Of a stretch of 64,000 nt of DNA, positions 12,360 through 23,600 are shown one piece after another. Origin of the DNA: Varroa destructor (lineage: Eukaryota > Arthropoda > Arachnida > Mesostigmata > Varroidae); NCBI RefSeq assembly GCF_002443255.2, contig NW_019211457.1:40151126-40215125 (forward strand). The letters run 5' to 3'. The notes under the pieces are model-generated. The model did no database searches. It saw only the letters and a program-made list of their open reading frames with translations, and had not been told where the DNA came from. Position 1 is the first letter of the stretch; each line of letters begins with the position of its first letter. The translations under genes were made by a program, and so were the position numbers.

Positions 12360-15300
12360 TGACACTGATTAGATGGCGGATGGAGGGTACACAACGTCGA
12401 TCAGCAGTGTTGCCATGCTATCCTGTTGGGATGCATTAACCGCCTGTCAGGATCCACTGACAAGCATTTTGGAACATGTATTAGTATCGCCTTCGTGAAG
12501 AAGCTGCATTTGCTACTTGGAGACTTGACGACGCCCATCGAGAACTATTTCGGGTGCCTCAATCAATTGAGGCCATCGCTCAAGTGCGTAGTGCTAGGCT
12601 GTCGTCAACAACGAGCAATTTCTCCCAACATCTCCCATTAAATATCACTAGATTATTGTCGTAACGATCATTTCGCAACGGATCGTGTTTGTCGACGGAC
12701 GGATCGATTTGAAACAAATAAAAACATCGAGAACGGTGTAGATTTATCACTATGACTGAAACTACTCAATATTTTGAAATAGCTCTTCGATAAATGTAGT
12801 AAAGTAAGTTAGCTTTCAGTTAGGTTAATTTCACCGAATTATACGATCTGTACAATCAGTTTCGGATAGAAACTTTACCGAAGCAGTAGAATAGTAGAAA
12901 TAAAGTAATACACTATGATGTTTTTTTTTGTTCAAATACACTGCTCCTGTAGTAGATATCGATGATGAGTTTTGATTCTTTCAAGTGGCACAAGTACTCG
13001 ATAGTGATCAAAGAACTGCTCGAGACTCACTGGTGTAGAATTCAGCATTAACGTCAATTGAGCTTCAAAGAACCAATGTGAGCAATAAAGTTAACGATTA
13101 TTGGGCTTCTTAAGTGAAGACACGAGTGATCTTTGTTCCAATCCCGTAGCAAACAAGATGTACGATACAGGACGACTAGATCGGTTAAAAGGTACATAGC
13201 TAACACTCGATTCGTGGCGCTCCTCTGAGGATACTCATGACGCTTTTCGGACGTCTCCTAGTCCAAGTCAAGTATTAGCTGAAACTATGTTTGCTATCTA
13301 AGTAAAAACAAGGAAATATGGCGTGTCGATAGACCAACAAGGAACGTCCTACTGACGTTGTTTTTCTTTAAAAACAAGACTCTACACGCGCAAATGGTGA
13401 ACAATCATCGGGCGATTTACATTTTTTTATTCGATAACGAACTAGTTCTAAGGCAATATGTCACAGACACAGACAAATACGAAATCAGATGTGAGCCTCC
13501 ACGGTATTTCCCACGTAAAATCAGCTTCGTTTGGTAGTGGTTATTAGGTTAGGAGGGTCGGCTGAGCCCTTCAACAATGCAACAGTCCTGAATAAACGCT
13601 GTAACGAAGCACAACAAAAGTGGGTTATCAAACACAATTTGACCCGGTCATCGTCGAACCCCAACTGAGACATAATAGCAAAAACAGATTTGATACAAAA
13701 ATAGGCTAACAAGCTCGTTGGTGAAAGTATCTGTTTGCATGCTCGCTTATTTTCGATGCCAGAGCACGCAAAACTATTATACTGATACAAAATAATTCCC
13801 TTAAATTAGGTCCGAAGAGCATTTTCGATTTTTTTTTTGGTAGGACATACGCTTAATTCGTCGATATTCCCAGCTAAGTAAGGCCATAGTTCGAACAGAA
13901 GGTTTGACCGTGAGCAGCGAACTTGTGGATAATTCTTATAGAAAAATACGATACAGTAACGCTTTTTTCCCTCGTTTAATGAAATTAGGTGTGCAGTATC
14001 TAGCTGCTGTACGCGCTAGCTAAATTTCGAGTGGTTACAAATTAGCAGGACATCTTAAGTTAACCTGTATACCTGATGTTGTGGATAGCCTACATCTAAA
14101 ATTCCGAGCCTACTCGAGGTGCTCAAAGCGAACATTTTCGAATGCTCGTTTTCAGGTTACGCACAGAATACGGGTCACCTTTTGATCGTGCTGATAATGT
14201 TGACTACGATTGTTAAGCATGACTAGATATAGGAACAAAACATACCGTTAGCAGACAGCTAAAGCATTTTTATTTAGATGGGTTAATACAGTCATTATCT
14301 TTTTAAACATTTTAGTGTTTTCAACGGTATATTTTTTGTGTGAGCTCAAAGCTACTCACCAAAGATTAGTGGAATATATAGCATAGATCGAGTATATATT
14401 GTGAAACTGTACTTATAGTTTCGATTTTGTAAAGTTTAGTTCAGTTTCAAGTTTTTGATAAACTTAACTTGTTCTATAATTGCTAACATTGTACAAATTC
14501 AACACCTACTTTATTACAACACCTACTTATAAACAAATGGTCGCCTCTATTTACACATAGTTCTTAAAAACAATCGGCCATCTTTAGTGGACGATCTTTT
14601 TAGTGAACTCTTTAGGAAAATACTATCATTTCGGCTACGTCGCCTGAATATATTATATTGCCTTTGATCTTATAGTAATTCTTACCTCTTTATGCTAACT
14701 TTTCTGCGTCTGATACTTAAAATTTGCAATTGATATTATTTTGTAGAATATGATCTTCATTTCATATGATCTTAATTTGTAGAATAGGCGGTCTGCCTTT
14801 TCGAATAGCTATAAAACAGGACGCTGTGTTAGTGTTGAAAATGTCTAAACAAAGCTGATCCAAGTGTGCCTTATATCGCACGTCGTCCTTTAATGATTCT
14901 TGTAGCTTTCCGATGGGGATGTGCTTTCCAATTTCGAGCGTAAAGGAAGAACGTAGTATAAGAAATAACTCACATGCGGAAGGAAGAATTGGTAGTGGAA
15001 AACCGATGTAGTTCGCTCTAGATAATTAAGCTGAAGACTATCGGAGACTTGGGCTAGGAGCCAGTCAATAAGGGAATCTCAAAATATTTCCGACTGAAAC
15101 ATGCGTCAGCATATTGACTACAGATTAATAATCAATCCGGAATATAATCTATGGACAAAAAGGTTTTAAATATAACTGCTACTCTTTTTTAAAAGTATTA
15201 ACAGATATTCCAAATGATCTATACAATCTACCGGTGATATTAGGGGGCAGTTTATTTATTCGGGTATTCATTTTCATAGCTCTAATCGCTGCTTTTTCTT

Positions 15301-16370
15301 TGTTGTAACAAACTTTTTTAAACTGGCTAGCTTATCTCAGCGGACTTCTCAGGCCCAGTGCATCGAATAGCTTATAGATGATAAAAACGCAATGTCCGTT
15401 AAAGGTTTAGCTGTCAACTACACTGACAGTGTGCCCAAACATTGATGCTCTCAATCGGAAGGCACCAATTAACACATGTTCGGAAGGGCGTAGGATTCGA
15501 AGTTGTTTCCTCGCTGGCACGCTTGATAAGGAAGTGCAGAGGCCCGCAATACCTTCAAAATATTTCTCTGGTAATTAACTACGGAACCATTGGCAGCATA
15601 CTCAATGTGCTAATGATCCTTCTTACATTCTTCCCCTCTGCCCGTTTCTCTCCCAGTTCAGAAGAAGCAAAGGGGTACTTTAAGACGAGGTGCTATAAAT
15701 GTACAGGATTTTAGACCCGCACCTGACATGTTTAGCCTTGATCGCAAAAGCATCTACGAAATATCGGATTTGACCTCCGTTCGTTAAATACGTGTACAAG
15801 TTTATTTTCGACACTCGTTTGAAATATGAGTCAATGATCTTACACAGCACGCGTCGAACCCATAACGTATACGATAATTAGAGAAATTATAAAAACATCG
15901 GTAATCGATGTTCTTTGACAAGTTAACTCTAAATTGCGCACTTCCGACGACTCAATGTCTCGGAATCTTGCCGCAAACTAGTGTATTTCGCTGGAGGATC
16001 ATCGAACAACGCGATCGGAATATACGTACTGGAGACAACAAAAGCCATTATGAGTAGTTTTAGGCGCCCAAATTTTTACTTTTCTACCCAATTCAGGATG
16101 GAGGATAATTGTATATCATTATTATAAGGCTTTGGACAGATCTGCAGTGGGTTACAGCTTTGATGCGGAACATTATCTTATCATTATAGTAACTTCTACG
16201 AATAAAGCTGTGTTTTGGCTTAAACTTACCTCCAAGATCGCTTTGTTTTGCCTTAATTATACCTTAATCATCCTATGCCCGTAAGGATCGTTCTGCCATA
16301 GTAAAGACAGATCAAGATCACTCTGAGGATGTTGTGATTGATCCCACCCTTCAAATTGGATCATGCGAAA
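12360..16370 (+). repeat. Large inverted repeat, left copy (4,011 bp)
   Basis: Near-identical reverse complement of 35527-39545. Paired positions add to 51905 from the outer end down to about 15823, and to 51897 at the inner end, so the net length difference is 8 bp. I see two indels: 9 bp (gtagtagct) absent here at about 15823, and one extra base near 15841-15845. No other difference was noticed by eye. Contains no convincing gene. Three ORFs of 71-90 codons occur in both copies but look random. Probably a redundant contig end rather than a biological repeat. Confidence 0.95.
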
Positions 16371-17946
16371 ACTAATTCTTCACTAATAGTGGCATCGGAG
16401 TAATATGCTGTCCGACATCTCATTGTAGCAGACTGCGGGGCATGCGGATAATTTCATCCAGTTACTTATCAAGTTCGGCTCCAAACCTCTGATAACGCGT
16501 CCGCCATCCGAGTGTCCAATTTTCAGATAACTACAAATAGTCGCTTTTGGTTGCAAGAAGCCTTGTGGTCTATAGCCGTCGGATCCGGCGATAAAAAAGT
16601 CGATATCGGACATCGCCTGGCGAGGCGACAGAGGATGCCTCCGAATGCGGCGAAGTAACGTGAATTCTTCCCACAGTTAATCAATGCTTTCGACCAGTAA
16701 TTAGTCACACGAGCTGCAGACGAGCATGCTTATAACGCGTAGCGATCCTTCAGCGATATCAGTGCTTTACCTTCTGGCAATAATCCCGCTTTGCAAAGGA
16801 TGAAGCCACTGCCTTTAATGAGGACAAAAACAAAACACAGTAAAAAATTAATTAGAGCTGAAGCTGCTAAAACAACACCATAACGCATTCATTTTATATT
16901 AAACGTCCATATTGCTGCTTTAGAGGGGCAGCTGAAACAAACAGTATTGGACTACCTTCGTAAAAAAAAGAACGAAAACCTGTAACATTGCCTAGCACAG
17001 AATCTGCTTTTCGGGCCTACGTACCTGAAAAGGTCAACCTCGTAGCAAGCTAATATGGAAATAACTGCCAGCTGTATGCTCACTTCAGGCGATAATAGTT
17101 ACAGAAACTGAAACTCTTAATCACACTGATGTCTTTAATGGATTTACTTTGCGATGATTAGGTAAAAACTAACTTGTGTGTGCTTCGAAAATGAACACAT
17201 CTGAAAAAAATCCTACTTTGATATTAGCATTTAAGGGTGTACATTAAACATTTATTTGTTACAGTGGTTGTCAAGTCGTAAGGACCATTTCTTAGTTATA
17301 GGAAGCAAACCGAATTTTCTTTAATCGTTTTATATGGGAAAGGACAAAAGGGTTTGACTGATCCGAACTTAGATTTGGGGATAGAGCTTAGGTGAGCCAC
17401 GTAAAAGTACCCGCCGTATCACGTTCTTTACTTAAAGATGCGACCCTCGTCTGGAGTGCAATTGGCAAACATTGGCTAAATGAACTAACTTATTCGTGAG
17501 AGCTCTTTTATTGACGGCTATATCTAAACTTAATGTCAAAGGGTGGCTGTTTTGAAAGGGACTCTGCGCTGTAAAAGCTTAATTGAAGTTTTTAAAACGT
17601 GCGTTAGTTTTTCCGCAACATGGATACGTATGTATGCAACAAAACAATTCTAACAGACCAATGTTTTCAGCCTCAGCTCAAATATCTAACAATCAACTTA
17701 ATATATAAGTACCGATTATTCGTTCGGTCGTGCGTTTACGTTTTTCTCAAAGGAAAATAATATATTCGTCTCCGACAGATCAGGGCGCTCGATCGTGTGC
17801 ACCTCAAAGCAAAGGATCGGTCGACTGCGGCCACGTCTTGGTCAACAAACGTGCAGTCATCCGCCACTGGTGGACAATTTAATACGGGCCTGCCCTGTCA
17901 ATAGCAGCAGCTTACTGATTGTGCCTTTTTGTCATCGCCCCTTAGT

Positions 17947-18115
17947 TGGAACCGGGACGAACGAGGTTTACGTGCCGGAATGCCAATGTTGTCCAGTATA
18001 ACTCGACCTACTTCTGTCTCCGCAAACGCTGTTGTATCGGCAACCAGCCCCAGCTTCGTCTAAATCAAATACATCCAAGGCAACACCCGATTCACCATGG
18101 ACAACACCTAGCTTA
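17947..18115 (+). other. Possible Cys-rich exon, unrecognised
   Basis: After a good acceptor-like tract (ctttttgtcatcgccccttag) one frame reads LEPGRTRFTCRNANVV, then YNSTYFCLRKRCC, then a Gln/His-rich tail up to a TAG. The C..YFC....CC spacing resembles extracellular Cys motifs, and the overlapping frame (ending ECQCCPV at 18001) is also Cys-rich. No partner exon, donor or start was found, so this may be chance. Confidence 0.2.
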
Positions 18116-19089
18116 GCTTTGGAAAAGCCTCACACAGGTACGATAAAATTTGCTACGGTTTCTTCAAAGGGTAAAGCACTGGGGCAACTTTTCGGCAAAG
18201 CCCAGTATAATTTCGCTAAAACCTGTAGCACTAAGCGCTACACTTAGCTTAGCTTCATACGTCCGCAACAAGACCTGGCACAGATTTGTCGAAACTTACT
18301 GGGGGCTAAATTTCGACACCCTAAAATTCTCCCGAACGATGGATCATAGGAATTTCTTCTCAATAGTTTCTATGTAAAGCAGTAGGCATTCTTGTTCTAG
18401 TTGACATTCTTAATAAAGTTGTCCTGATTAGCAGCGATTTTATGGTCGATGTCAACGTAACATTCCTAAAAATGTACTAATGCCGTAGGGCTACAGGTCG
18501 ATTCTTGTAATCGTAATTGATTTGCTGTCGGTGATCACGTCGACATGTTATTGCACGGAGTTTCGACAAGTGTATTTCCCCCCGGGGGTCAGTATGAGGG
18601 AAAACATCATAGGTGCAATGCGCAGTTCGGAGACCAGACCGTGAGGAAAGTCATTTTCTTATCTGTATCGTGATCAGGGTATCAACCTTTAGGTTTGTAT
18701 ATTTTAGGTTACTAAACTGCTAACTGTTTTGGCACTAATCATTGATAACGTGATTTATATAGTCGGGGATGCGGTTGCGGCAATGTGTATTGAGTGATAG
18801 ATAGGTACAATTTGAGTTTCTATGGAAGTATGATTCGACTGTAAAGGTACAAATAGAAACAATGATCCCAAACGAAGCATGTCGATGCACAAGCCAAATG
18901 CAAGAAATGTAAACTTATCTATCTATCTATTTATTTAATCAAAAAAGTAACGATAAATTCGCAAAATTACCTATGAGGTCTACAAAGACGTATGGAGTCT
19001 GCCTTTTAAGGCAGTACTTATTGTCTCTGTAAGCTACCTTAATGAGTAAGCATGCTATCCACGCACGGTATCCTCAGAAAAGCGCAACA

Positions 19090-19091
<2 letters not shown>

Positions 19092-19128
<37 letters not shown>
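19092..19128. repeat. (AT)n microsatellite
   Basis: About 18 AT units upstream of DYNC2H1, near the promoter-like patch. Confidence 0.97.
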
Positions 19129-19131
<3 letters not shown>

Positions 19132-19439
19132 GTGTATCTCGATGCAAAAAAAGCAGCGAGACCGGACACAAGAAATGGTAGAAGCATATTGGTAAACAAT
19201 CGATGAAGTAGCAAAGCGATAGCCCGCCTAAAATCATATATTTGGGTTATACAGACGCGACCATACAGGCATATGAACCAAATAAAATATTTCAAACAAT
19301 TTATAATAATAGGACCAGCGGCGCCGATCAGCATAGCATTGCTGTGGCGAAGTCTTACTCCACAATATTACACGGAAAACCGTAAGAATACTTTTTGGAA
19401 CAGTGGGTTTGTGTGGCACGATTGATATGGTCCCCTATG

Positions 19440-19560
19440 GAGGTTTTGTTTCTATGCGTGCCGGCTTACAGACCCAGGACGGGTACCACCCGTCCGGAGT
19501 CGCACCCGGAGTGTGCGAGAGCGCTCTACGCTCTATAACGTTCCCATAGCAACCGACCCT
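19440..19560 (+). promoter_or_regulatory. GC-rich promoter-like patch upstream of DYNC2H1
   Basis: About 120 bp clearly richer in G+C and CpG than its surroundings, roughly 1 kb before the DYNC2H1 start codon. It holds a perfect 8-bp hairpin (19477-19484 with 19488-19495, 3-nt loop) and an RFX-type site at 19540-19553. A transcription start here would imply an untranslated first exon or a long leader. That is inference. Confidence 0.4.
19540..19553 (+). promoter_or_regulatory. Candidate X-box (RFX site) for DYNC2H1
   Basis: GTTCCCATAGCAAC fits the relaxed insect X-box RYYNYY-N(1-3)-RRNRAC at every position and has a perfect AGCAAC half-site. RFX factors drive ciliary and intraflagellar transport genes in animals, so such a site upstream of the dynein-2 heavy chain is biologically sensible. 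It lies 972 bp before the ATG, further than typical. Confidence 0.45.
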
Positions 19561-20524
19561 CGAATCGCCCAAACATCACTGGACCACCTAACAACAATTC
19601 CGATAACTGTTGGACGACATGCCTGGACGAAAAATAACCTACGGCGTGCAGCACAACGGTAGTTAATTTCTTCCTCTCTTTACACCCGTTTAAAGACAAT
19701 TCAAAAAAATACAGAGAAAAACGTTGACGCACTGAAGTATAGTAACGAAAAAATATTAATTAAAAATCATTCACTAATATAATTAGTTGATTACTAGAAT
19801 AATTTAGGCTTCCTAAAACAGAAAGGCTTTGTCTTAACTTACTTAATAACATACGTAAATATCGAGAAGAAAAGGGACAGGTACGATGTGTATGCATCTA
19901 AATTTGCCCATATTTAAAGATCAACCATTTACATTGTCCTGTAGCAATTTCGAAACATACCATTGCCTTCTAATAGTAGCCAACCGACAGCTTTCCAGTG
20001 TGCCCCCATATCAACGGCGGATGCAAAAGAGTAGGTAAAGGTAAATCGTGCACCATCATCGCCGAACGTTGAAAAGGTGCCTTAACGGACTAGTTCTACC
20101 CTGGCCAATACTGCTATAAACTGTGTAGGATGGTGTAGCATATTTACACACTAACTGGATCCGTACCATGGTCAAAGTTTAAAGCAAAAGTGTATGAAGA
20201 GACAAAGGGATACGAACCGTAGGACAAGTACGCTTTCTCTTTGCGCGGACCTCTGTTCTACTAAGGATTATAATCGATGGTCAAGACAAATCATCTGTAA
20301 AAAATCATCTATAAGGATAGGAAAAAGGAATGTGTTTGTTCATTCATCGGCGTGCTTTTCAATAACTGGGCCATTTCGCCCATCCTCCTCCGACACGGTA
20401 CATAGAGGTGTACGCCCAATCGTGTGTACCTTTGTACATGGATAAAGTGAATTAAGAGAAACAGCATAAATACAAGTCGCTGAAAACGGAAATTAAATAC
20501 TTCTGAGCGACATAGACCATCGCA

Positions 20525-20611
20525 ATGGACAAACGACAGCACCTCATCCTGACGATGTCGTCTATATACTTCGAGCAGAATAGCGACAAGTTCGAGGATA
20601 AGGTACTCAAG
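20525..20611 (+). CDS. DYNC2H1: DYNC2H1 exon 1 (start codon)
   Basis: 29 codons, residues 1-29, ending in phase 0 at AAG|gtaagg. An in-frame TAG upstream (20513-20515) limits extension. The start MDKRQHLILTMSSIYF resembles the vertebrate N-terminus in spacing and hydrophobic pattern. Confidence 0.82.
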
Positions 20612-23600
20612 GTAAGGTATTTTTAATCTAGAATTGCGTATACAATAGCTTAATTGTCCACTATGCACGCAGTAGCTTGGGACAGAACATGCTTGTCGCA
20701 AAATGACAAGAACGCAAAAGCACGCATCGGAAATTATAAAAACGCTTTAGTCGTTATTACCGACTATTTGTTGGACTAAACGATGGGCAACGCTATATCT
20801 AATTGCTTTGCAAAGATTAACGAGAAGTATTTTTTCGAAAAAACGATTTAACTTTGCGTATACGCATATTCGGCAAACAGTAGCTTTTCGAAAATGTGCA
20901 ATTCAAGTGGTAAGGCCAATGCTAATGGAAATATACGAACGCTTTACATAACACACCCTATCGACCATAACGGCTTTCAGCATAATTCGAAATAGCGCTT
21001 CGACATTATCCAATCTTTTAATTAAGATTTACAATTAGGTGCCAGAAATACATGAGATCTGCAAGTTCATCCGTGAGTTTAGAATGCATTGTACATTGCA
21101 TTATTTATTTAGAAGCCAAACTTTAAACTTACACCCTATCTATCTTTATTTCAAAGGAGAACTTAAAACCTTCACAAGTGTGCATGTTCATACTGTATAG
21201 TTGTCACTTAATGGCTTTTGGATACGGACAGCTAATATCCCCCATAGTGAATTGTAGGGTCTACGTAGGTCATAATAGATACTGGGACCATTCCTTGAAC
21301 CTGATAGCACTCGTTATGAGTTAACTTCTAGTTGCTTAATGACAATTTATCATTCATCAACTGTTTCTTATCTTTGAGGATCTTTGAGGATAAAAACCGC
21401 TTAAACACACATTCAGCTTCAGCTCTTATTTAAAACTATCCATGGCATATTAAAACACCTATCAAACATTTATGTCATTCTACCTATATCTTATTTTTCT
21501 TAGGTTATTAACATCTTCCTGGACACGCCAACTGTGACAACGCTCGCCATGTTGAAGAGACCCGATTCGAAGGAACTCGTGTCGACTATCAATGTAAGGA
21601 AATGAAGAAACGTATGACACATTTTACGCGTCGGGCTGTCTTTATTCCTGGTTAAATACTACCACTTAATTAATTGGAAAATTATGAAATTGTAGTAATT
21701 CCGGCCCGACTTTCCAGGGGGCGTAATAGTTTTTCTACGACACGTTGCCAGTCGGGGATTTCAGTTGAAAATGAATCACTACCTGTTACTTCCTACCCTT
21801 ACTAACAACGTGGCAAGATTCTCACGCCTCGACGAGTTGGGTTTAATACTGGACCTGTCCGCATGCTATTGACAAGCTAAAAACTTTAGTGTTAATGCGT
21901 AGGCAAAGCCAGCCCGTTTCTATATAAAAGTCAATCCTTGTGAGTACGTAATGTGAAATAATGTACTCTATACGTAAATATGTATATATTTATGGATCAA
22001 ATCTATTCTATTTGTTTTTACCAGATGTCAGACATAACCAACGCCATCGACAAAGGCCTGGTGTTTTTCAAATTGAACTCCGTTGTAATTACTGAAGATA
22101 ATCTGCAAGAAAATTTACATATCACGTCGTTGGTAGACTCGCCACTTGCGTCTCTTTATGGAAACCTTCATAAGGTACCGTCTACGCGAATTTACCTAGA
22201 CTCTCCCAGCTGTAAATGCAAATATTGCGTGAACTTAAATTAAGAAACATACGCGAAAATGGCGTATGAGTAAAAGGCATTAAAAAACGTCCACAAAAAA
22301 CGCAGCTGTCAAATATTAAATTATAGTCAAATGTAATTTATTTCACTCAAATAGGCACTCAGGCTGATACAATGTTACAGAAAACCTAATTACAATGAAC
22401 GCAGCGCTCTTCTCATGGAAGCCAATTTCGATTGGAAAATTGTGCGCTAGTAAATATCGTTATTTATACTATAGGTATTCTCCCCAGTCATTCTTGAACG
22501 CTCCAAAGCTACACCGAAATTGCAAGAGCTTCTTGGCGAGTTAGAGACAGGCCTAAGCGCTATCCTAAACCGACCCCGCAGCGGAGCGCCTCGAGGAGAT
22601 CGCGAGCGTCTTGCCGCGATTCTAGAACCGCTCGACGAACTTTCGTTTTGGAGGGAGGTGGCCGCCACAGCTTGTTCTGAAGCGACGCGCGCTAAAATAT
22701 TTGCCAGGTAGGGATGTACAGCGTCCGAGACATCACGGACGATGCCTTGTACCTATGCTAACGGGCATGAACAATATAGAGATCTGTTTATATAATATTT
22801 GTAAACAAGCCGTAACGGTACGAATTATCCTTTTCAAACATTGGTTGTCTCTGCTGCGACCTGATCGGTCTATGATGAGAAAATAGTGGGAAACATGCCC
22901 ATAATTAATCATAACGACAATTCGATTTCACTTGCTTTAAGGTATAGAAAAAAAGCATTCTGAAACTCTTTAAATAGAATAACCCTCTCAGGACCAATTG
23001 ATGCAATAAAGTACTGGCCTCACATAAAGCCCTTGTTCGATTGTATAATCAACTTCCGCAGGAAGATTAAACATCTATGACATTTATTTTCCTGTGGACC
23101 CTCTAAGGCCCTAAGGTTTACCGGCGAAAAATTAATCTACCTTTGTGTTTCGATAACGCCCAATGCAAGGTTTGAAGATTTTTAAATTGTAGCTGAAAGT
23201 ATGATTTGCGCAAGTCACGAGTTACCAATTGGCATTACCATGTATTGACCTTGACATCTTCTTTGAACCATTTTAGAGTCTATTTCATAATTTGCTGCAG
23301 TAACTGCAGACAAGTTTACTGCATTAATAATAAAATTGTGCGCGTATCATATGTTTACCGTAAAGCTAATAGTTTCAATTTTAAGTTAAACGGATATATT
23401 TACTGTACATATATATATATATTTTTTGACTTTAAAGGAATTTGATACTTCTTTCCTAATTGTCATGTAACGTAACGACGTACGTTTTATGCGGCACAAT
23501 TTAGTCTAAGCGGAGACTATGGAAAGTGTAACTTCAATCAATGATATGTATGCGTTATGACCGCTTTACCTCGAGGGATACGACGCTTAAGTTTCTAGTT

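Larger units (their letters stand above)
16371..19439. other. Upstream non-coding region of DYNC2H1
   Basis: AT-rich sequence with a (TCTA) run at 18915-18936 and a (TA) run at 19092-19128. Apart from a doubtful Cys-rich stretch at 17947-18115, nothing looks coding. In corrected orientation it lies 5' of DYNC2H1. Confidence 0.7.

Noticed and set aside
12426..12641. 71-codon ORF repeated at 39264-39479
   Set aside because: Duplicate of the same block; no motif. Not taken as a transposon gene.
13521..13790. 89-codon ORF repeated at 38115-38384
   Set aside because: Duplicate of the same non-coding block; no protein-like pattern.
15442..15714. 90-codon ORF, also present at 36191-36463
   Set aside because: Its two copies are only the two arms of the duplicated contig end. 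Composition is random and there is no motif or splice context.
22447..22668. 73-codon - strand ORF, Arg/Ser-rich
   Set aside because: Antisense shadow of DYNC2H1 exon 4.
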